Origin: Alteribacillus bidgolensis
GTDB taxonomy: Bacteria > Bacillota > Bacilli > Bacillales > Marinococcaceae
DNA: 64,000 bases
Reading direction: 5' to 3'
Assembly (NCBI RefSeq): GCF_002886255.1
Contig: NZ_KZ614149.1
Location: forward strand, 1,798,001 to 1,862,000
The position numbers were made by a program, and so were the translations under genes. Positions 33,957-43,591 of the stretch are shown here, piece by piece. Every line of letters begins with the position of its first letter. Positions within the stretch are counted from its first letter, which is position 1. The notes under the pieces are model-generated. The model was not told the origin of the DNA. It saw nothing but the letters and a program-made list of their open reading frames with translations, and ran no database searches.

Positions 33957-35695
33957 ACGTTTTTCACCTTCTTATTCCAAAGGTTTTGTAAACCAATCAT
34001 TAAACCAATACCAATTAATAGCAAGAAAACAACGACGGAAGAAAACGCCGTAGAATGTGTTGTATAGCCTGCCTGTTCAAAATTAAAAATAACCAGCCCG
34101 ATCGTTTCGCTGCCGGAAGACCAAAGCAACGAAGAAACCGTAAGTTCCGTTAGAGCCGTGAGAAATACTAAAAATGCTCCCCCCAAAACCCCCGGCAGAA
34201 TGAGCGGTGTCATGATTTTCCTCCACTTGGTATATCCCTTTGCTCCAAAAATGTGAGATGCTTCTTCCATCGAACGGTCTACTTGCATAAAAGCCGTAAC
34301 ACTTCCTCTGACTTGCAAGATCATAAATCGGGTAACATAGGCAATGATTAAGATCCAAATACTTCCATAAATTCCTGGATTCCACCCAGGAAGGGGTTCC
34401 ATCCAAGCAAAAATCATCGCAAGAGCTAAGACTACTCCTGGAAGAGCATAAGGAATGCTAATGACTACTTCTAAAAACCTCGTAAATGAAGAAGGCCTAT
34501 TGATCCGTAAGTATGCGATTATGGTCCCTATTACTAGCGCAGTGACAGCCGTAATTAAAGCTAGAATTAAACTGTTGGCCAGGGAAGCTTGCACTTTATC
34601 ATTTTCAAAAAGCACAAACTTGTAGTGATTCAGCGTCATATTTTCCCATGAAAAATTAAGACCGTACGTACGTATTAAAGAAGAAGAAACCATCGAAAAT
34701 AAAGGAACAAAGCTAATAAATAAAAGAAATATCCATAATGCTGCTTCTACCCATACACGATACCTTCCAAAGGAAAAACGCGGTTTTCGGTCTTCATGCG
34801 GCGTTTCCATCTGCTTTGATTTTCTAATAAACAGCCACTGTAAAAGTGTTCCTATGACGGCAGTGCCGCCTAATAAAACGGATAATGTTGCTGCTCTTGA
34901 AAACGCTTGCGGACCTATATTTACTACTTCTTGATAAATGGCCGTGCTTAACACCGGAATATTAGCCGGTATCCCTAAAAAAGCAGGTATACCAAAATTA
35001 TCAAGATTTGCCAAAAAAGCCAAAAGACCGCCCCCCGCTATACCCGGCAAAGCTAACGGAAGCGTTACTCTGCGCAATGTCGCCAATCTGCTTGCTCCAG
35101 AGGATCTAGAAGCCCATTCTAATTCACGTGGTATTTTTTTTAAAACTCCCACCGTAAATAGATATACTAACGGATAATGCGATAAACCAAGTATAAAAAT
35201 CATTCCTTCTAAACTATATAAATCTAAAGGTTCTATTTCCCCTGGGAATAACTGAAGAACATTAGCAATCCAGCCATTTGAGCTCATTAATTGAGTCCAG
35301 GAAAGGGTCACTATATAAGATGGGATAATAAAAGGCAGCAACACAAAAATATGAATGAAACGTTTCGCCCTAATATCGCTGTACGTTACCACACCTGCCA
35401 AGATCACCCCTAAAGTGATCGAGAGAATAGTAGATCCAAGCACCATAAAAAAGGTATTCTTCAAGACAAACCACGTTCTTCGTTCTGATAATATGTGGCT
35501 GTAGTGACTGAGCGTGGCGCCTGTTTCGCCTGTGAAACTTAACGCAAGCAGACGAAGCACAGGCAAAATAAAAAAAATAAGTACTATTAATAACGATACA
35601 GCAATAATCACCTTTCGATTTAAAATAGCATTAGAGGAAAAAGAGGGGGATGAAATCACGTCCTTTCCTCTTTTTGGATGTACTTGCTGATCCAT
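33953..35695 (-). CDS. FbpB-type double permease
   Basis: 580-residue fused permease with two binding-protein-dependent transport modules, each with about six helices. The EAA-type loops read EWASRSSGASRLATLRRVTL in the first half and EEASHIFGAKGYTKWRKIM in the second. Fused permeases of this layout serve FbpABC (ferric iron), ThiP or phosphonate systems. ATG 35695 follows a strong GAGGAGA site at 8 bp; an upstream in-frame ATG at 35737 would overlap the binding-protein gene. Confidence 0.87.
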   Translation of the reverse strand: MDQQVHPKRGKDVISSPSFSSNAILNRKVIIAVSLLIVLIFFILPVLRLLALSFTGETGATLSHYSHILSERRTWFVLKNTFFMVLGSTILSITLGVILAGVVTYSDIRAKRFIHIFVLLPFIIPSYIVTLSWTQLMSSNGWIANVLQLFPGEIEPLDLYSLEGMIFILGLSHYPLVYLFTVGVLKKIPRELEWASRSSGASRLATLRRVTLPLALPGIAGGGLLAFLANLDNFGIPAFLGIPANIPVLSTAIYQEVVNIGPQAFSRAATLSVLLGGTAVIGTLLQWLFIRKSKQMETPHEDRKPRFSFGRYRVWVEAALWIFLLFISFVPLFSMVSSSLIRTYGLNFSWENMTLNHYKFVLFENDKVQASLANSLILALITAVTALVIGTIIAYLRINRPSSFTRFLEVVISIPYALPGVVLALAMIFAWMEPLPGWNPGIYGSIWILIIAYVTRFMILQVRGSVTAFMQVDRSMEEASHIFGAKGYTKWRKIMTPLILPGVLGGAFLVFLTALTELTVSSLLWSSGSETIGLVIFNFEQAGYTTHSTAFSSVVVFLLLIGIGLMIGLQNLWNKKVKNV

Positions 35696-35714
35696 AAAAT
35701 ATCTCCTCAATCTA

Positions 35715-36728
35715 TTATTCGTCTGAGATTTGTTCAAATTTCTGTTTGTCCTTTTCCCGTGTTTCCAGCAATTCTGCTACGTCATGGGAAAGAACATCAA
35801 ATTCATTTATGTTTTTTAATCCTTCCGGCACTTCAATACCTTCTTTAATAGGTGTATATCCAAATTCTGCAGAAACTTCCTGTCCTTTTTCAGACAGCAC
35901 AAAGTCGACAAAAGCCTTGGCCGCTTCTTCGTTATCTGTCTCCTCCATTATTCCAATTGGTTCGGTAATAACGGGCACACCTTCTGAAGGATAAACCAGC
36001 TCAATAGGTGATCCTTCTGCTTTAGCTCTGGCAACGATAAAATCAACAACCATTCCATACGATTTTTCCCCGGATGCTACTTCTTGAAGTACTCCTCCAT
36101 TGCCTTGCACCACTGTCATACCGTTTTCTTTTAGATTCTCAAAGTATTCCCAGCCGAATCCATCTTTTCGGCTCATTACCCCAACATTATAAGCAGCAGC
36201 GCCAGAATATAACGGGCTTGGCATTATTGCTTTATCATGAGCTTCTTCTGAGGTGAGAACATCCCAGGAATCTGGAATAGAGTTCACTTCGTTTGTATTT
36301 ACAGCTAGAATCGTTGCCATAATTTTTGTTCCATAATATGTATGTTCCGGATCAATGAATTCTTCTGAAATGCCTTCTGACTCTTCAGATTCATAAGGTA
36401 ACAGCAGCTCTTGCTCTTTTAAACTTTCAAATGTTACAGCGTCCGCCACCAGCATGACATCAGCTTGAATATCACCAGCCTGATTTTCAGCTTGCACTTT
36501 ACTGATTACTTCTTCTGTTCCAGAGCGGAAAATATCCACTTCTACTTCCGGATACTGTTCATTAAACGCAGATACTAACGCATTAGCGTCTTCATCAGGT
36601 TGAGAGGTGTAGAAACTTAGTGTTCCAGATATACTTGCTTCTTCTCCAGATGCTCCCTCATTATCGCCACATCCTGCTAATACCATGGATGTTAATAAAG
36701 TAAAACCGATCCATCTAAATTTTTTCAT
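35715..36728 (-). CDS. AfuA-type extracellular substrate-binding lipoprotein
   Basis: 337-residue lipoprotein; signal MKKFRWIGFTLLTSMVLAGC with lipid-modified Cys20. The mature part begins with an acidic stretch, then the type-2 periplasmic-binding fold (LSFYTSQPDEDANALVSAFN; AAYNVGVMSRKDGFGWEYFE). Family members bind Fe3+, phosphonates or phosphate sugars. Unlike the siderophore cluster at 14.7 kb, no Fur box was found within 100 bp upstream, which weakens the iron assignment. AAGGAGGACATGTA precedes the ATG. Confidence 0.85.
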   Translation of the reverse strand: MKKFRWIGFTLLTSMVLAGCGDNEGASGEEASISGTLSFYTSQPDEDANALVSAFNEQYPEVEVDIFRSGTEEVISKVQAENQAGDIQADVMLVADAVTFESLKEQELLLPYESEESEGISEEFIDPEHTYYGTKIMATILAVNTNEVNSIPDSWDVLTSEEAHDKAIMPSPLYSGAAAYNVGVMSRKDGFGWEYFENLKENGMTVVQGNGGVLQEVASGEKSYGMVVDFIVARAKAEGSPIELVYPSEGVPVITEPIGIMEETDNEEAAKAFVDFVLSEKGQEVSAEFGYTPIKEGIEVPEGLKNINEFDVLSHDVAELLETREKDKQKFEQISDE

Positions 36729-37035
36729 TACATGTCCTCCTTGTCATCACTCATTACTATTTAAACGTGTAGAATTAAGTGTCTACCTCTTATTGTAGAA
36801 AACATTTTTTAACTTGATGTGAATAAAGCTCATGTTTCATGTAAACGTTTCGTTAACATATAAATCATTCGCTTCATTGTTCTGTAAAAACATCAAAGTA
36901 ATTTGTTACCTGGTACAGCCCCTGCTTTTCATCGAAAGAAATAGTAAGTTACCTGTTAAAAATGTAAATAGAATGAATAACGAATGTCCACAATCACTAT
37001 TTTATCCGGCTGTTGAAGTTTGACGAAGCCGTGTT

Positions 37036-37074
37036 AAAAACAAAAAGACTGCTTCAGTAATCCGAGCAGTCTTT
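37036..37074 (-). terminator. Terminator of the phospholipase D-family gene
   Basis: Minus-strand stem AAAGACTGCT / AGCAGTCTTT with an 11-base loop, followed by TTGTTTTT. Confidence 0.8.
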
Positions 37075-37080
37075 CTGTTC

Positions 37081-38597
37081 TCATTTAATAAGTAGATGTA
37101 TTCGTGATTTTTTGCAGGTGATACAAACATTTAAGCCATAACGATGCATTTTTTCTAGCTTCAAAAAGAAATGTATAGTATGCACCCTTATTAAACCAAA
37201 GCCGGCAAAAAATAGTTGTACGTCTCTTAATGCAGGTGTATCTTTTGTTCCTTCTACAAGTACGCTGGCATCTAAATTATAATTTTTTAAGTTTCTTCGT
37301 GTGAAATTAGCAGAACCGCCAAGAGCAAATACTTTATCATCTTCTTCAATCAGCATCAGCTTTGTATGAAACTGTTCCCCTTTTGTTTCATACCAGCGAA
37401 TTTCAAGGTTTTCTTTTTTATTTTTCATAAGCTCGTAAGCTACCGGTTTGTTCGGAATACCATTTTTACGCTGCCCCAACGCTTCCATGTTTTGATCAAA
37501 AATGATTTTAATATTAGCTCCTCTTTGGTGAGCTTTAAGTAGTGCTTTAATAATTTTTGTATCTGAAAGGTATAAAATGGCCAAATGTATTTTGCTTCCT
37601 GCTTTTGTTTTGTTAATTAACTTTACTGCTTCTTCTCGCGTCTGGCCTTCTGTGAGAAGCTGAATCGCTGCATCTTCTTTATGTTCAGGTGAAGCTCTGC
37701 TTTTCATCTTTTTTGTCCGCTGCGGTAAAATAGAGCCTCCGCTAAATGCAGCTACTGCTTGTTCAGATTCTAGACCATCATCTATAATATCTCCTTTAAC
37801 GGCAAATCCGATATTATTAAAATAAGCACTGGCATCATGGGGATTAAAAGAGGAGATCAGTGCTTCACGATCTGTATACATTACTTTTCGGTGGTTGGCT
37901 TTTAAATTCAGCATTTTCAAATACGTTCGCAGTGTTAAAGAAAGCTGTTTTTTACTCATTGCATGCGGAAGCCATCCATAACCTTTTGTTCCAAACCATT
38001 GAAAATAAGATCTCCAAAAACCTGCTACTAAAGGGGTTGCATCACGAATTTTGCGTAAGTTCGTCATGACTACTTCAATCCCATTGTTTTTAAGCCTGCT
38101 TAAGTGAGGAGATTCATGAGTGCCATACGCCGTATTAACCGGATCAGTAATAAACATAATCTTCATATCGGGGTATGCTTTCTTTTTCTCCACTAAAGCT
38201 TCGGTTACACTTTTTGCAGCCTTTGGGCATTCTATTTCATGGCAATGATAATCATTAAACAAAAACTGATCAAGGACAATGAAGGATTCAGCTTCTTCAA
38301 TCATTTTTAACATTTTAAGGTACAAATTACTTTCCCAAACAGGTTCCTTATTTTCATACCAAAGATTATATTAGAAATACTTGGCTTACCGCCAAGTCCA
38401 AATGGCGGAAGCCGTAGTTTTGCTTATACTTTAACCCTTTAACAAAGTTAAACATTCTTAAAGTACAAAAATTGTAAATCTTTCACTTTACGCTTTTTTC
38501 CTTTTATCGCTAACCCTTTAGGAAGAGGTTTAAACATGCCGTAGATCATCGCCGCAATGGGCGGAATAAGAAGAAGCCGTTTCCAAAAGTATTTCAT
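37081..38597 (-). pseudogene. Phospholipase D/cardiolipin synthase-like gene split by an element insertion
   Basis: The 5' part (ATG 38597, GGGGGG site) encodes an N-terminal anchor (KRLLLIPPIAAMIYGMFK), then KPLPKGLAIKGKKRKVKDLQ, and stops at 38448 inside an inserted repeat. The 3' part (frame open from just left of 38369, ending 37081) carries both HKD sites: NHRKVMYTDREALISSFN and FHTKLMLIEEDD followed by GGSANFTRRN. Deleting 95 bp (element 38371-38463 plus one TA) rejoins DLQFLY to NLWYENKEPV in frame, giving 473 codons. The downstream part has in-frame TTG and ATG codons, so a soluble 414-residue product could still be made. An intact protein would be a membrane-anchored PLD-family enzyme. 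Confidence 0.85.
38369..38465 (+). repeat. TA-flanked intergenic element (93 bp) inserted in the PLD-family gene
   Basis: The element is 38371-38463, with TA at 38369-38370 and 38464-38465. It starts TTAGAAATACTTGGCTTACC and has hairpin arms CTTGGCTTACCGCCA and TGGCGGAAGCCGTAG, then TTGCTTATACTTTAACCC, AACAAAGTTAAAC and CTTAAAG. It is closely similar to 30683-30773. Its insertion point and TA duplication are defined by the restored reading frame of the host gene. Confidence 0.85.
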
Positions 38598-38676
38598 ACT
38601 GCCCCCCCTTTCTAAGATCTTTGACTAGAATTCCCTAATTATTGGTCTGTCAAACAAAAGGGGAGGGCGAGAAAAT

Positions 38677-39915
38677 TTAATTTGTTTCTAAATCTGCAGC
38701 TGGACCGAAAAATTCAAAATGCATGCGTTCTTCTGGAATGTTGAAATCACTCTTCAACATATGATTAATAGCTTGAAGAAAAGGAAGCGGTCCGCAGAAA
38801 TAATAATCTGCTTCTTTTTCAGGCAAAAGCGATGCAAGCCATTCTTTATCAATACGGCCTTGTTTTTGTATATAAGGATCTGTATTATCTTCTTCCGTTA
38901 CAACATCGTAGCATACGTGATATGATACCTTGTCACATTCACCAGCAGCTTTGGCTGCAGGAGCATGCATAGCATGGTGTGAGCTGCTTTGAGCCGCTTG
39001 AATAAATGTAACAGGTCGTCTGTTTTCTTCGACAAGTGTATTAAACATGCTCATTAATGGAGTGAGCCCAACTCCGCCACTGATAAGAACTACCGGCCGG
39101 TCCGCAGGCTGCAGATAAAAATCCCCCGCAGGTGCAGTTAATTCAAGCACATCCCCTTCGTTCACTGAACGATGAAGATAATTAGACACGACCCCTTCAG
39201 GAAGCGAGTCTGACCCTTCTTCCCGCTTTACACTAATACGGAAATAATCTTTGTCGGGCGCATCAGATAACGAATACTGTCTAAGATGCAGAAACTCTTC
39301 TCCTGGTATTTCAGTTTTGACAGTTATATATTGCCCAGGTTCAAAATATGGAAGACTGCCGCCGTCTGCCGGGCGAAGATAAAAGGAAGTAATAACATTG
39401 CTTTCCGGTACTTTTTTATCAACCGTAAATGCACGGAATCCATCCCATCCGCCGGACTGCTGGGCAGTTTCTTCATACATTTTTTGTTCTACTGAAATAA
39501 ACACATCAGCAATGACACCGTATGCTTCTTCCCAAGCGCTAAGGACATCATCTGTCGCTGCATCACCTAACACTTCTTTGATAGCAGCAAGCAGGTTCTC
39601 TCCAACAATAGGATATTGTTCTGGTTTAATTTGAAGACTGCGGTGTTTATGGGCAATTTGGTTTACAACAGGCAGTATGTTTTCTAGTTGATCAATGTTT
39701 TTTGCCGCAGCTAATACAGCATGTGCTAATGCCTGCGGCTGCCGGCCTTTTTTTTGGTTCGTTTGGTTGAATACGTTTAACAGTTCCGGGTTTCTTTCAA
39801 ACATTCTCTTATAAAAGTGAGTTGTAATTTCCTCTCCCCTTGTTTCTAAAATCGGAGCAGTGGCTTTAACTGTTTCAATTGTTTTTGGATTCAAAGCGGT
39901 TTTACTTTGACTCAT
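38677..39915 (-). CDS. hmp: Flavohemoprotein (nitric oxide dioxygenase)
   Basis: Detoxifies NO to nitrate with NAD(P)H and O2 in the cytoplasm. The 412 residues comprise a globin domain (1-140; proximal His in QIAHKHRSL), an FAD domain (about 150-260; LRQYSLSD) and an NAD domain (about 265-405; SGGVGLTPLMSMF; C-terminal YFCGPLPFLQ). ATG 39915 follows GGGGGGA; the in-frame TTG just before it is rejected. Divergent from nsrR, with two NsrR-like palindromes between. Confidence 0.95.
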   Translation of the reverse strand: MSQSKTALNPKTIETVKATAPILETRGEEITTHFYKRMFERNPELLNVFNQTNQKKGRQPQALAHAVLAAAKNIDQLENILPVVNQIAHKHRSLQIKPEQYPIVGENLLAAIKEVLGDAATDDVLSAWEEAYGVIADVFISVEQKMYEETAQQSGGWDGFRAFTVDKKVPESNVITSFYLRPADGGSLPYFEPGQYITVKTEIPGEEFLHLRQYSLSDAPDKDYFRISVKREEGSDSLPEGVVSNYLHRSVNEGDVLELTAPAGDFYLQPADRPVVLISGGVGLTPLMSMFNTLVEENRRPVTFIQAAQSSSHHAMHAPAAKAAGECDKVSYHVCYDVVTEEDNTDPYIQKQGRIDKEWLASLLPEKEADYYFCGPLPFLQAINHMLKSDFNIPEERMHFEFFGPAADLETN

Positions 39916-39939
39916 CAAAAAGTCCCCCCTTATTTAAAT

Positions 39940-39956
39940 ATACATTTATAATACAT
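39940..39956 (-). promoter_or_regulatory. NsrR-like operator, hmp-proximal
   Basis: ATACATTTATAATACAT is a partial inverted repeat resembling the B. subtilis NsrR site (ATGTATTT-type arms). It lies about 25-40 bp upstream of hmp. Confidence 0.5.
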
Positions 39957-39973
39957 GTTTATCTTATCATAAA

Positions 39974-39992
39974 ATGAGTATTTTAAATGCAT
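39974..39992 (-). promoter_or_regulatory. NsrR-like operator, nsrR/hmp intergenic
   Basis: On the minus strand it reads ATGCATTTAAAATACTCAT, a good match to the ATGYATTT-AAATRCAT palindrome bound by NsrR upstream of hmp in B. subtilis. Confidence 0.65.
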
Positions 39993-40074
39993 ATTTAAAT
40001 GCCTTCTTATGTCTATTTGGTGAAAATATGATAATATATAGTTATTAAAATCTATCATAGATGGAGCGTTTCTC

Positions 40075-40524
40075 ATGCAACTAACCTCTTATACAGATTA
40101 TACTTTGCGTATGTTAATTTATTTGGCAGCTGTTGAGCACCCTAAGCTTGCGAGCATCAAAGAAATTGCAGCAGCTTACCAGATTTCTTATAATCATCTC
40201 ACAAAAGTTGGCCATGAATTAGTAAAACTTGGGCTTATTCAGTCTATTAAAGGTAGAAACGGCGGAATACGGTTAGCCAAAACTCCAGAAGAAATTAATA
40301 TTGGCTGGGTAGTTCGGCAAACAGAGGATAATCTCAATTTAGTGGAGTGCTTTGACCCTGAGAAGAGCACTTGCGTATTAACAGGACAATGCCGCTTAAA
40401 AGGGGTGCTTCAAGAAGCGCTGAAGGCATATATGCAGGTTCTTGACCGTTACACACTCGAGGACATAGCAACGAACCGCTCGGTCTTAAAAAGTCTTTTG
40501 CAATCTCCTGGTATTTCCCAATAA
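40075..40524 (+). CDS. nsrR: NO-responsive Rrf2-family repressor NsrR
   Basis: 149-residue winged-helix repressor with an Fe-S cluster that senses NO. It starts MQLTSYTDYTLRMLIYLA, the standard NsrR/Rrf2 N-terminus. The cluster cysteines are 92, 100 and 106, the spacing known for B. subtilis NsrR. It is divergent from hmp, its classic target, and followed after 21 bp by a metallo-hydrolase gene. Confidence 0.92.
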   Translation: MQLTSYTDYTLRMLIYLAAVEHPKLASIKEIAAAYQISYNHLTKVGHELVKLGLIQSIKGRNGGIRLAKTPEEINIGWVVRQTEDNLNLVECFDPEKSTCVLTGQCRLKGVLQEALKAYMQVLDRYTLEDIATNRSVLKSLLQSPGISQ

Positions 40525-40545
40525 ACCAATAATGAGGGACATTGT

Positions 40546-41364
40546 ATGATTGTGCGGCATACTGTTTTACCAAATAAACATTACGATGAACTTGAAGCAG
40601 CTACAGGAAAATTAGAAATAGGCAGCCAAACTTTTTTTTATCACGTATATTTTTATCAAGGTGTGTTGATTGATACAGGGCCTCCGCGTGCACGAGCACA
40701 TATAAACCGCTTTGTAGAGGATAAAAAACCTGACAAAGCCTTTCTAACCCATTATCATGAAGATCACAGCGGTAATGCTTCCTATTTACATCGAAATAAT
40801 CATTTAAAGGTATCCTGCGGAGAAAAAACAGCTTCTATTTTGAAACAAGGGTTTGCTTTGCCTTTATACCGCAAAGTGATATGGGGGAAAGATATGAAAC
40901 CTTTTACTCCTCATTCTCTGCACGATACTTATATAGATCATCGTGAGGGAAGGCTGCTTCTTATTCCTTCCCCTGGCCATTCTGAGGACCATTACAGTTT
41001 ATATGATCCAAAGAGAAAATGGTTGTTTGCAGGTGACTTATTTTTAGCGAAAAGGCTTCGTTATGGAATGAGAGAAGATTCCGTCCCGCAAATGATTCAA
41101 TCTTTACAAACCGTGCTCCAATACAATATCGACACGGTTTTCTGTGGACATGCAGGCATTGTGAAGCAAGGAAAAGATGCATTGCAGGCAAAACTTAACT
41201 TTCTTCTAGATCTTTCTAACCAAACGTTAACTCTTAAGCGTAAAGGGTATAACGCCAGAAGGATTACAGAAAAACTATTCTCAAAGAGCATATTAATGAA
41301 ATGGGTTTCAGCAAATGAATTTTCACCTCATCATCTTGTTAACTCTATATTAAAAAGGGATTAG
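40546..41364 (+). CDS. Metallo-beta-lactamase-fold hydrolase
   Basis: 272 residues, cytoplasmic. The metal motif HxHxDH is His69-Tyr-His71-Glu-Asp73-His74; further ligands are in PGHSEDHYSLY, FAGDLFLAKR and FCGHAGIV. The substrate is not predictable from sequence (glyoxalase II-like or lipid/sulfur substrates are possibilities). Operon position after nsrR raises a role in nitrosative stress, but this is inference only. GAGGGAC precedes ATG. Confidence 0.82.
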   Translation: MIVRHTVLPNKHYDELEAATGKLEIGSQTFFYHVYFYQGVLIDTGPPRARAHINRFVEDKKPDKAFLTHYHEDHSGNASYLHRNNHLKVSCGEKTASILKQGFALPLYRKVIWGKDMKPFTPHSLHDTYIDHREGRLLLIPSPGHSEDHYSLYDPKRKWLFAGDLFLAKRLRYGMREDSVPQMIQSLQTVLQYNIDTVFCGHAGIVKQGKDALQAKLNFLLDLSNQTLTLKRKGYNARRITEKLFSKSILMKWVSANEFSPHHLVNSILKRD

Positions 41365-41472
41365 CAACACTCCGCTTCTCGACTATACGCTTTTTTGCCT
41401 TGTGTTCAAGGGTACCTGCAATCACAAATGGGCATGAAAATTTCCTTTTTTTTCAATACCATCTGAATTTGC

Positions 41473-41506
41473 TGATTTACTCGCCGACGATCACCATTTA
41501 CTCGCC
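41473..41506 (+). repeat. TTTACTCGCC motif pair
   Basis: TGATTTACTCGCC at 41473-41485 and ATTTACTCGCC at 41496-41506. The 13-base form occurs exactly, reverse-complemented, at the junction of the tandem units at 10370-10382, so this is probably a shred of the same intergenic repeat. Confidence 0.5.
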
Positions 41507-41543
41507 AATGCCATAGGAAGTGAAGGAATCCTATAGTATAAAT

Positions 41544-41577
41544 AAAGCAGGGTCGTTGTTGCCTTCAACCCTGCTTT
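41544..41577 (-). terminator. Terminator overlapping the stop of the 185-aa gene
   Basis: Stem AAAGCAGGGT / ACCCTGCTTT; on the minus strand the first arm contains the stop codon at 41565-41567 and the second is followed by ATTTATA. It may also serve the plus-strand metallo-hydrolase gene. Confidence 0.7.
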
Positions 41578-42122
41578 CGCCTATCTGTATGGGTGATACG
41601 GTAGAGTGCAGTTCGTCCATTTTCCATCGAACGTAATTGCAGGTACTCAGGCGATTCACCCTCGCTGTAATGAACATTTAAAGCCATTGCTTCCGCTGCT
41701 TTTGTTAGAAGTTTCTCGTTTTTCTCAAAAATATATATGGTAAAACATTCGTTGTCTTTAATGATAGGAACTGTAAAATGCTGACGGCTCCATGCTTTTG
41801 GATATTCTCTGTATTGAATCCAGCCAGCCATATCACCCGGCTCCTTTTCAAGGAAAGGGAGCAATAGGCCAGAGACATGGACGAGCCACAAGTAATAAGA
41901 AGTATTATGTCTAAACCAAAGCGGCGACAGCATTTGCCATTTTTCTTTAAACACGTCAGTAAGGAGTACTGCTGTCCGTTCTTCTTGCTTGTATTTTAAA
42001 ACGTCGGCAGCTACTTCATTAATAACGTCCTGTACAGCACGCTTCCAACTGTCCATTTTAAATCCCTGAACCGGATAGAAGGGTCCTTCTTGCTTGAAAA
42101 AAGAGTCAAATTGTTCTTCCAT
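41565..42122 (-). CDS. Conserved-looking hypothetical protein, 185 aa
   Basis: Not recognised. ATG 42122 has a strong AGGAGGAAGGGGAA site, so it is preferred over an upstream ATG at 42155. The protein is soluble-looking and Trp/Tyr-rich in the middle (SPLWFRHNTSYYLWLVHVSG; WIQYREYPKAWSRQHFT), without a signal or clear motif. Codon use resembles neighbours. It is monocistronic with its own terminator. Confidence 0.6.
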   Translation of the reverse strand: MEEQFDSFFKQEGPFYPVQGFKMDSWKRAVQDVINEVAADVLKYKQEERTAVLLTDVFKEKWQMLSPLWFRHNTSYYLWLVHVSGLLLPFLEKEPGDMAGWIQYREYPKAWSRQHFTVPIIKDNECFTIYIFEKNEKLLTKAAEAMALNVHYSEGESPEYLQLRSMENGRTALYRITHTDRRKQG

Positions 42123-42229
42123 TTCCCCTTCCTCCTTTCCTCTTTCTACTTTCATTGTACGCCCTGACTCAAAACCTTGTAAATGAAAAAATCAGCCGCG
42201 GGACATATATTTTGTCTGCGGCTGATTTA

Positions 42230-43591
42230 TTATAAATATTGAATTAAAGACGTTGCAACAGTGAAATAAATCATTAAACTAATAAGGTCATTTAACGTTG
42301 TAATAAAAGGGCCGGATGCAATAGCAGGATCTAATTTTAATTTATTAATTACAAGGGGAATTGTCGTACCAATTACACTTGCCATACCAAGCGATAACAC
42401 AATAGAAACGCCGACTATTCCTCCAAGTAGCGGGTCTCCATAAAAAATGGCAAGCAGCAGCGCAATAACGGCACCGGACATAACACCGATCATTAAGCCC
42501 GTAGAAAACTCACGGATAATCGTTTTCCACAATCCGCGCTTTTCTAGACTCCCTGTCGCAAGAGCACGTACAGATACCGCCAAAGATTGTGTTCCTGTGT
42601 TCCCAGCCGACCCCATAATCATCGGAATAAACGCAGCCAAAAGCACGACCGTTTCTAATGTTTCTTCAAATCTGCCAATCACTTCTGCTGTAACCAAACC
42701 GAAAAACATAAGCATAATAATCCAAGGAGCTCTTTTTTTAGCGGCTTGAAACGATGTTAAGGTTACATCTGTTGACCCTCTCGCTGCTGTAATTTCTCCT
42801 AAATCCTCTGTTGCTTCTTCTTCTATAACGTCCAACACGTCGTCTACCGTTACAATCCCAAGCAGTGTATTATCATCATCTACAACCGGGGCAGCAAGAA
42901 AATCATATTTTTGAATGAGTTGAGCTACTTCTTCTTGGTCGGTTTTTTCGTGAACAGAAACGACACGTGTGCTCATAATATTTTCTATCTTTTCTGTAGA
43001 AATAGAAGTGATTAAGTCACGGATCGAAGTAACTCCGGCCAAACGCTCTTTTTCATCTACAACATACAAGTAGTAAATGGTTTCTGCATCTGGTCCTTCT
43101 TGACGTAATAATTCGATAACATCACCTACTGTATCATAGGCTTTAATCGATATGAATTCTTTTGTCATGATGGCGCCGGCTGTTTCCTCTTCATAAGCAA
43201 GCAGCTCTCTTACATCATCGGCATCTTCATCATCCATCGCCTTTAAAATATCCGACACATTTTCTTGCTGCAATTCACTAAGAAAGTCTGCTACGTCATC
43301 AGCGTACATATTATTAAATACTTCAGCCGCATAATGATCATTCAGCTCAAGTGCAATATTCTTTTGTTCATCGACTTCTAAGCCTTCAAATATTTCAGCG
43401 AATTCCTCTGGGCTTAAAAATTCATATACCCGTTTTCTTTCCAGCTCTTCTAAATGAAGAAACACATCGGCTTGATCAGCCGGATGCAGCTCTAAAAACA
43501 AGTGGCGAAATTGTTCTATATCATTTTTCATCGCCGCTTTTATAATGTAATCCATATATTCATCTCTTGTACTCTCGTTTAACTCAACCAC
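42230..43591 (-). CDS. mgtE: Magnesium transporter MgtE
   Basis: Mg2+ channel of the inner membrane. About 453 residues: MgtE-N superhelix (to about 130; HPADQADVFLHLEELERKRV), two CBS domains (about 135-255; GIVTVDDVLDVIEEEATEDL) and five C-terminal helices with GSAGNTGTQSLAVSVRALAT. GTG 43591 behind GGAGGG is preferred over ATG 43606. Controlled by the M-box riboswitch and terminator upstream. Confidence 0.94.
   Translation of the reverse strand: MVELNESTRDEYMDYIIKAAMKNDIEQFRHLFLELHPADQADVFLHLEELERKRVYEFLSPEEFAEIFEGLEVDEQKNIALELNDHYAAEVFNNMYADDVADFLSELQQENVSDILKAMDDEDADDVRELLAYEEETAGAIMTKEFISIKAYDTVGDVIELLRQEGPDAETIYYLYVVDEKERLAGVTSIRDLITSISTEKIENIMSTRVVSVHEKTDQEEVAQLIQKYDFLAAPVVDDDNTLLGIVTVDDVLDVIEEEATEDLGEITAARGSTDVTLTSFQAAKKRAPWIIMLMFFGLVTAEVIGRFEETLETVVLLAAFIPMIMGSAGNTGTQSLAVSVRALATGSLEKRGLWKTIIREFSTGLMIGVMSGAVIALLLAIFYGDPLLGGIVGVSIVLSLGMASVIGTTIPLVINKLKLDPAIASGPFITTLNDLISLMIYFTVATSLIQYL

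Noticed and set aside
36838..36856. Possible cre site TGTAAACGTTTCGT
   Set aside because: The right half departs from the consensus end (no WCA), and it is about 110 bp upstream of the AfuA-type gene without a promoter to anchor it.
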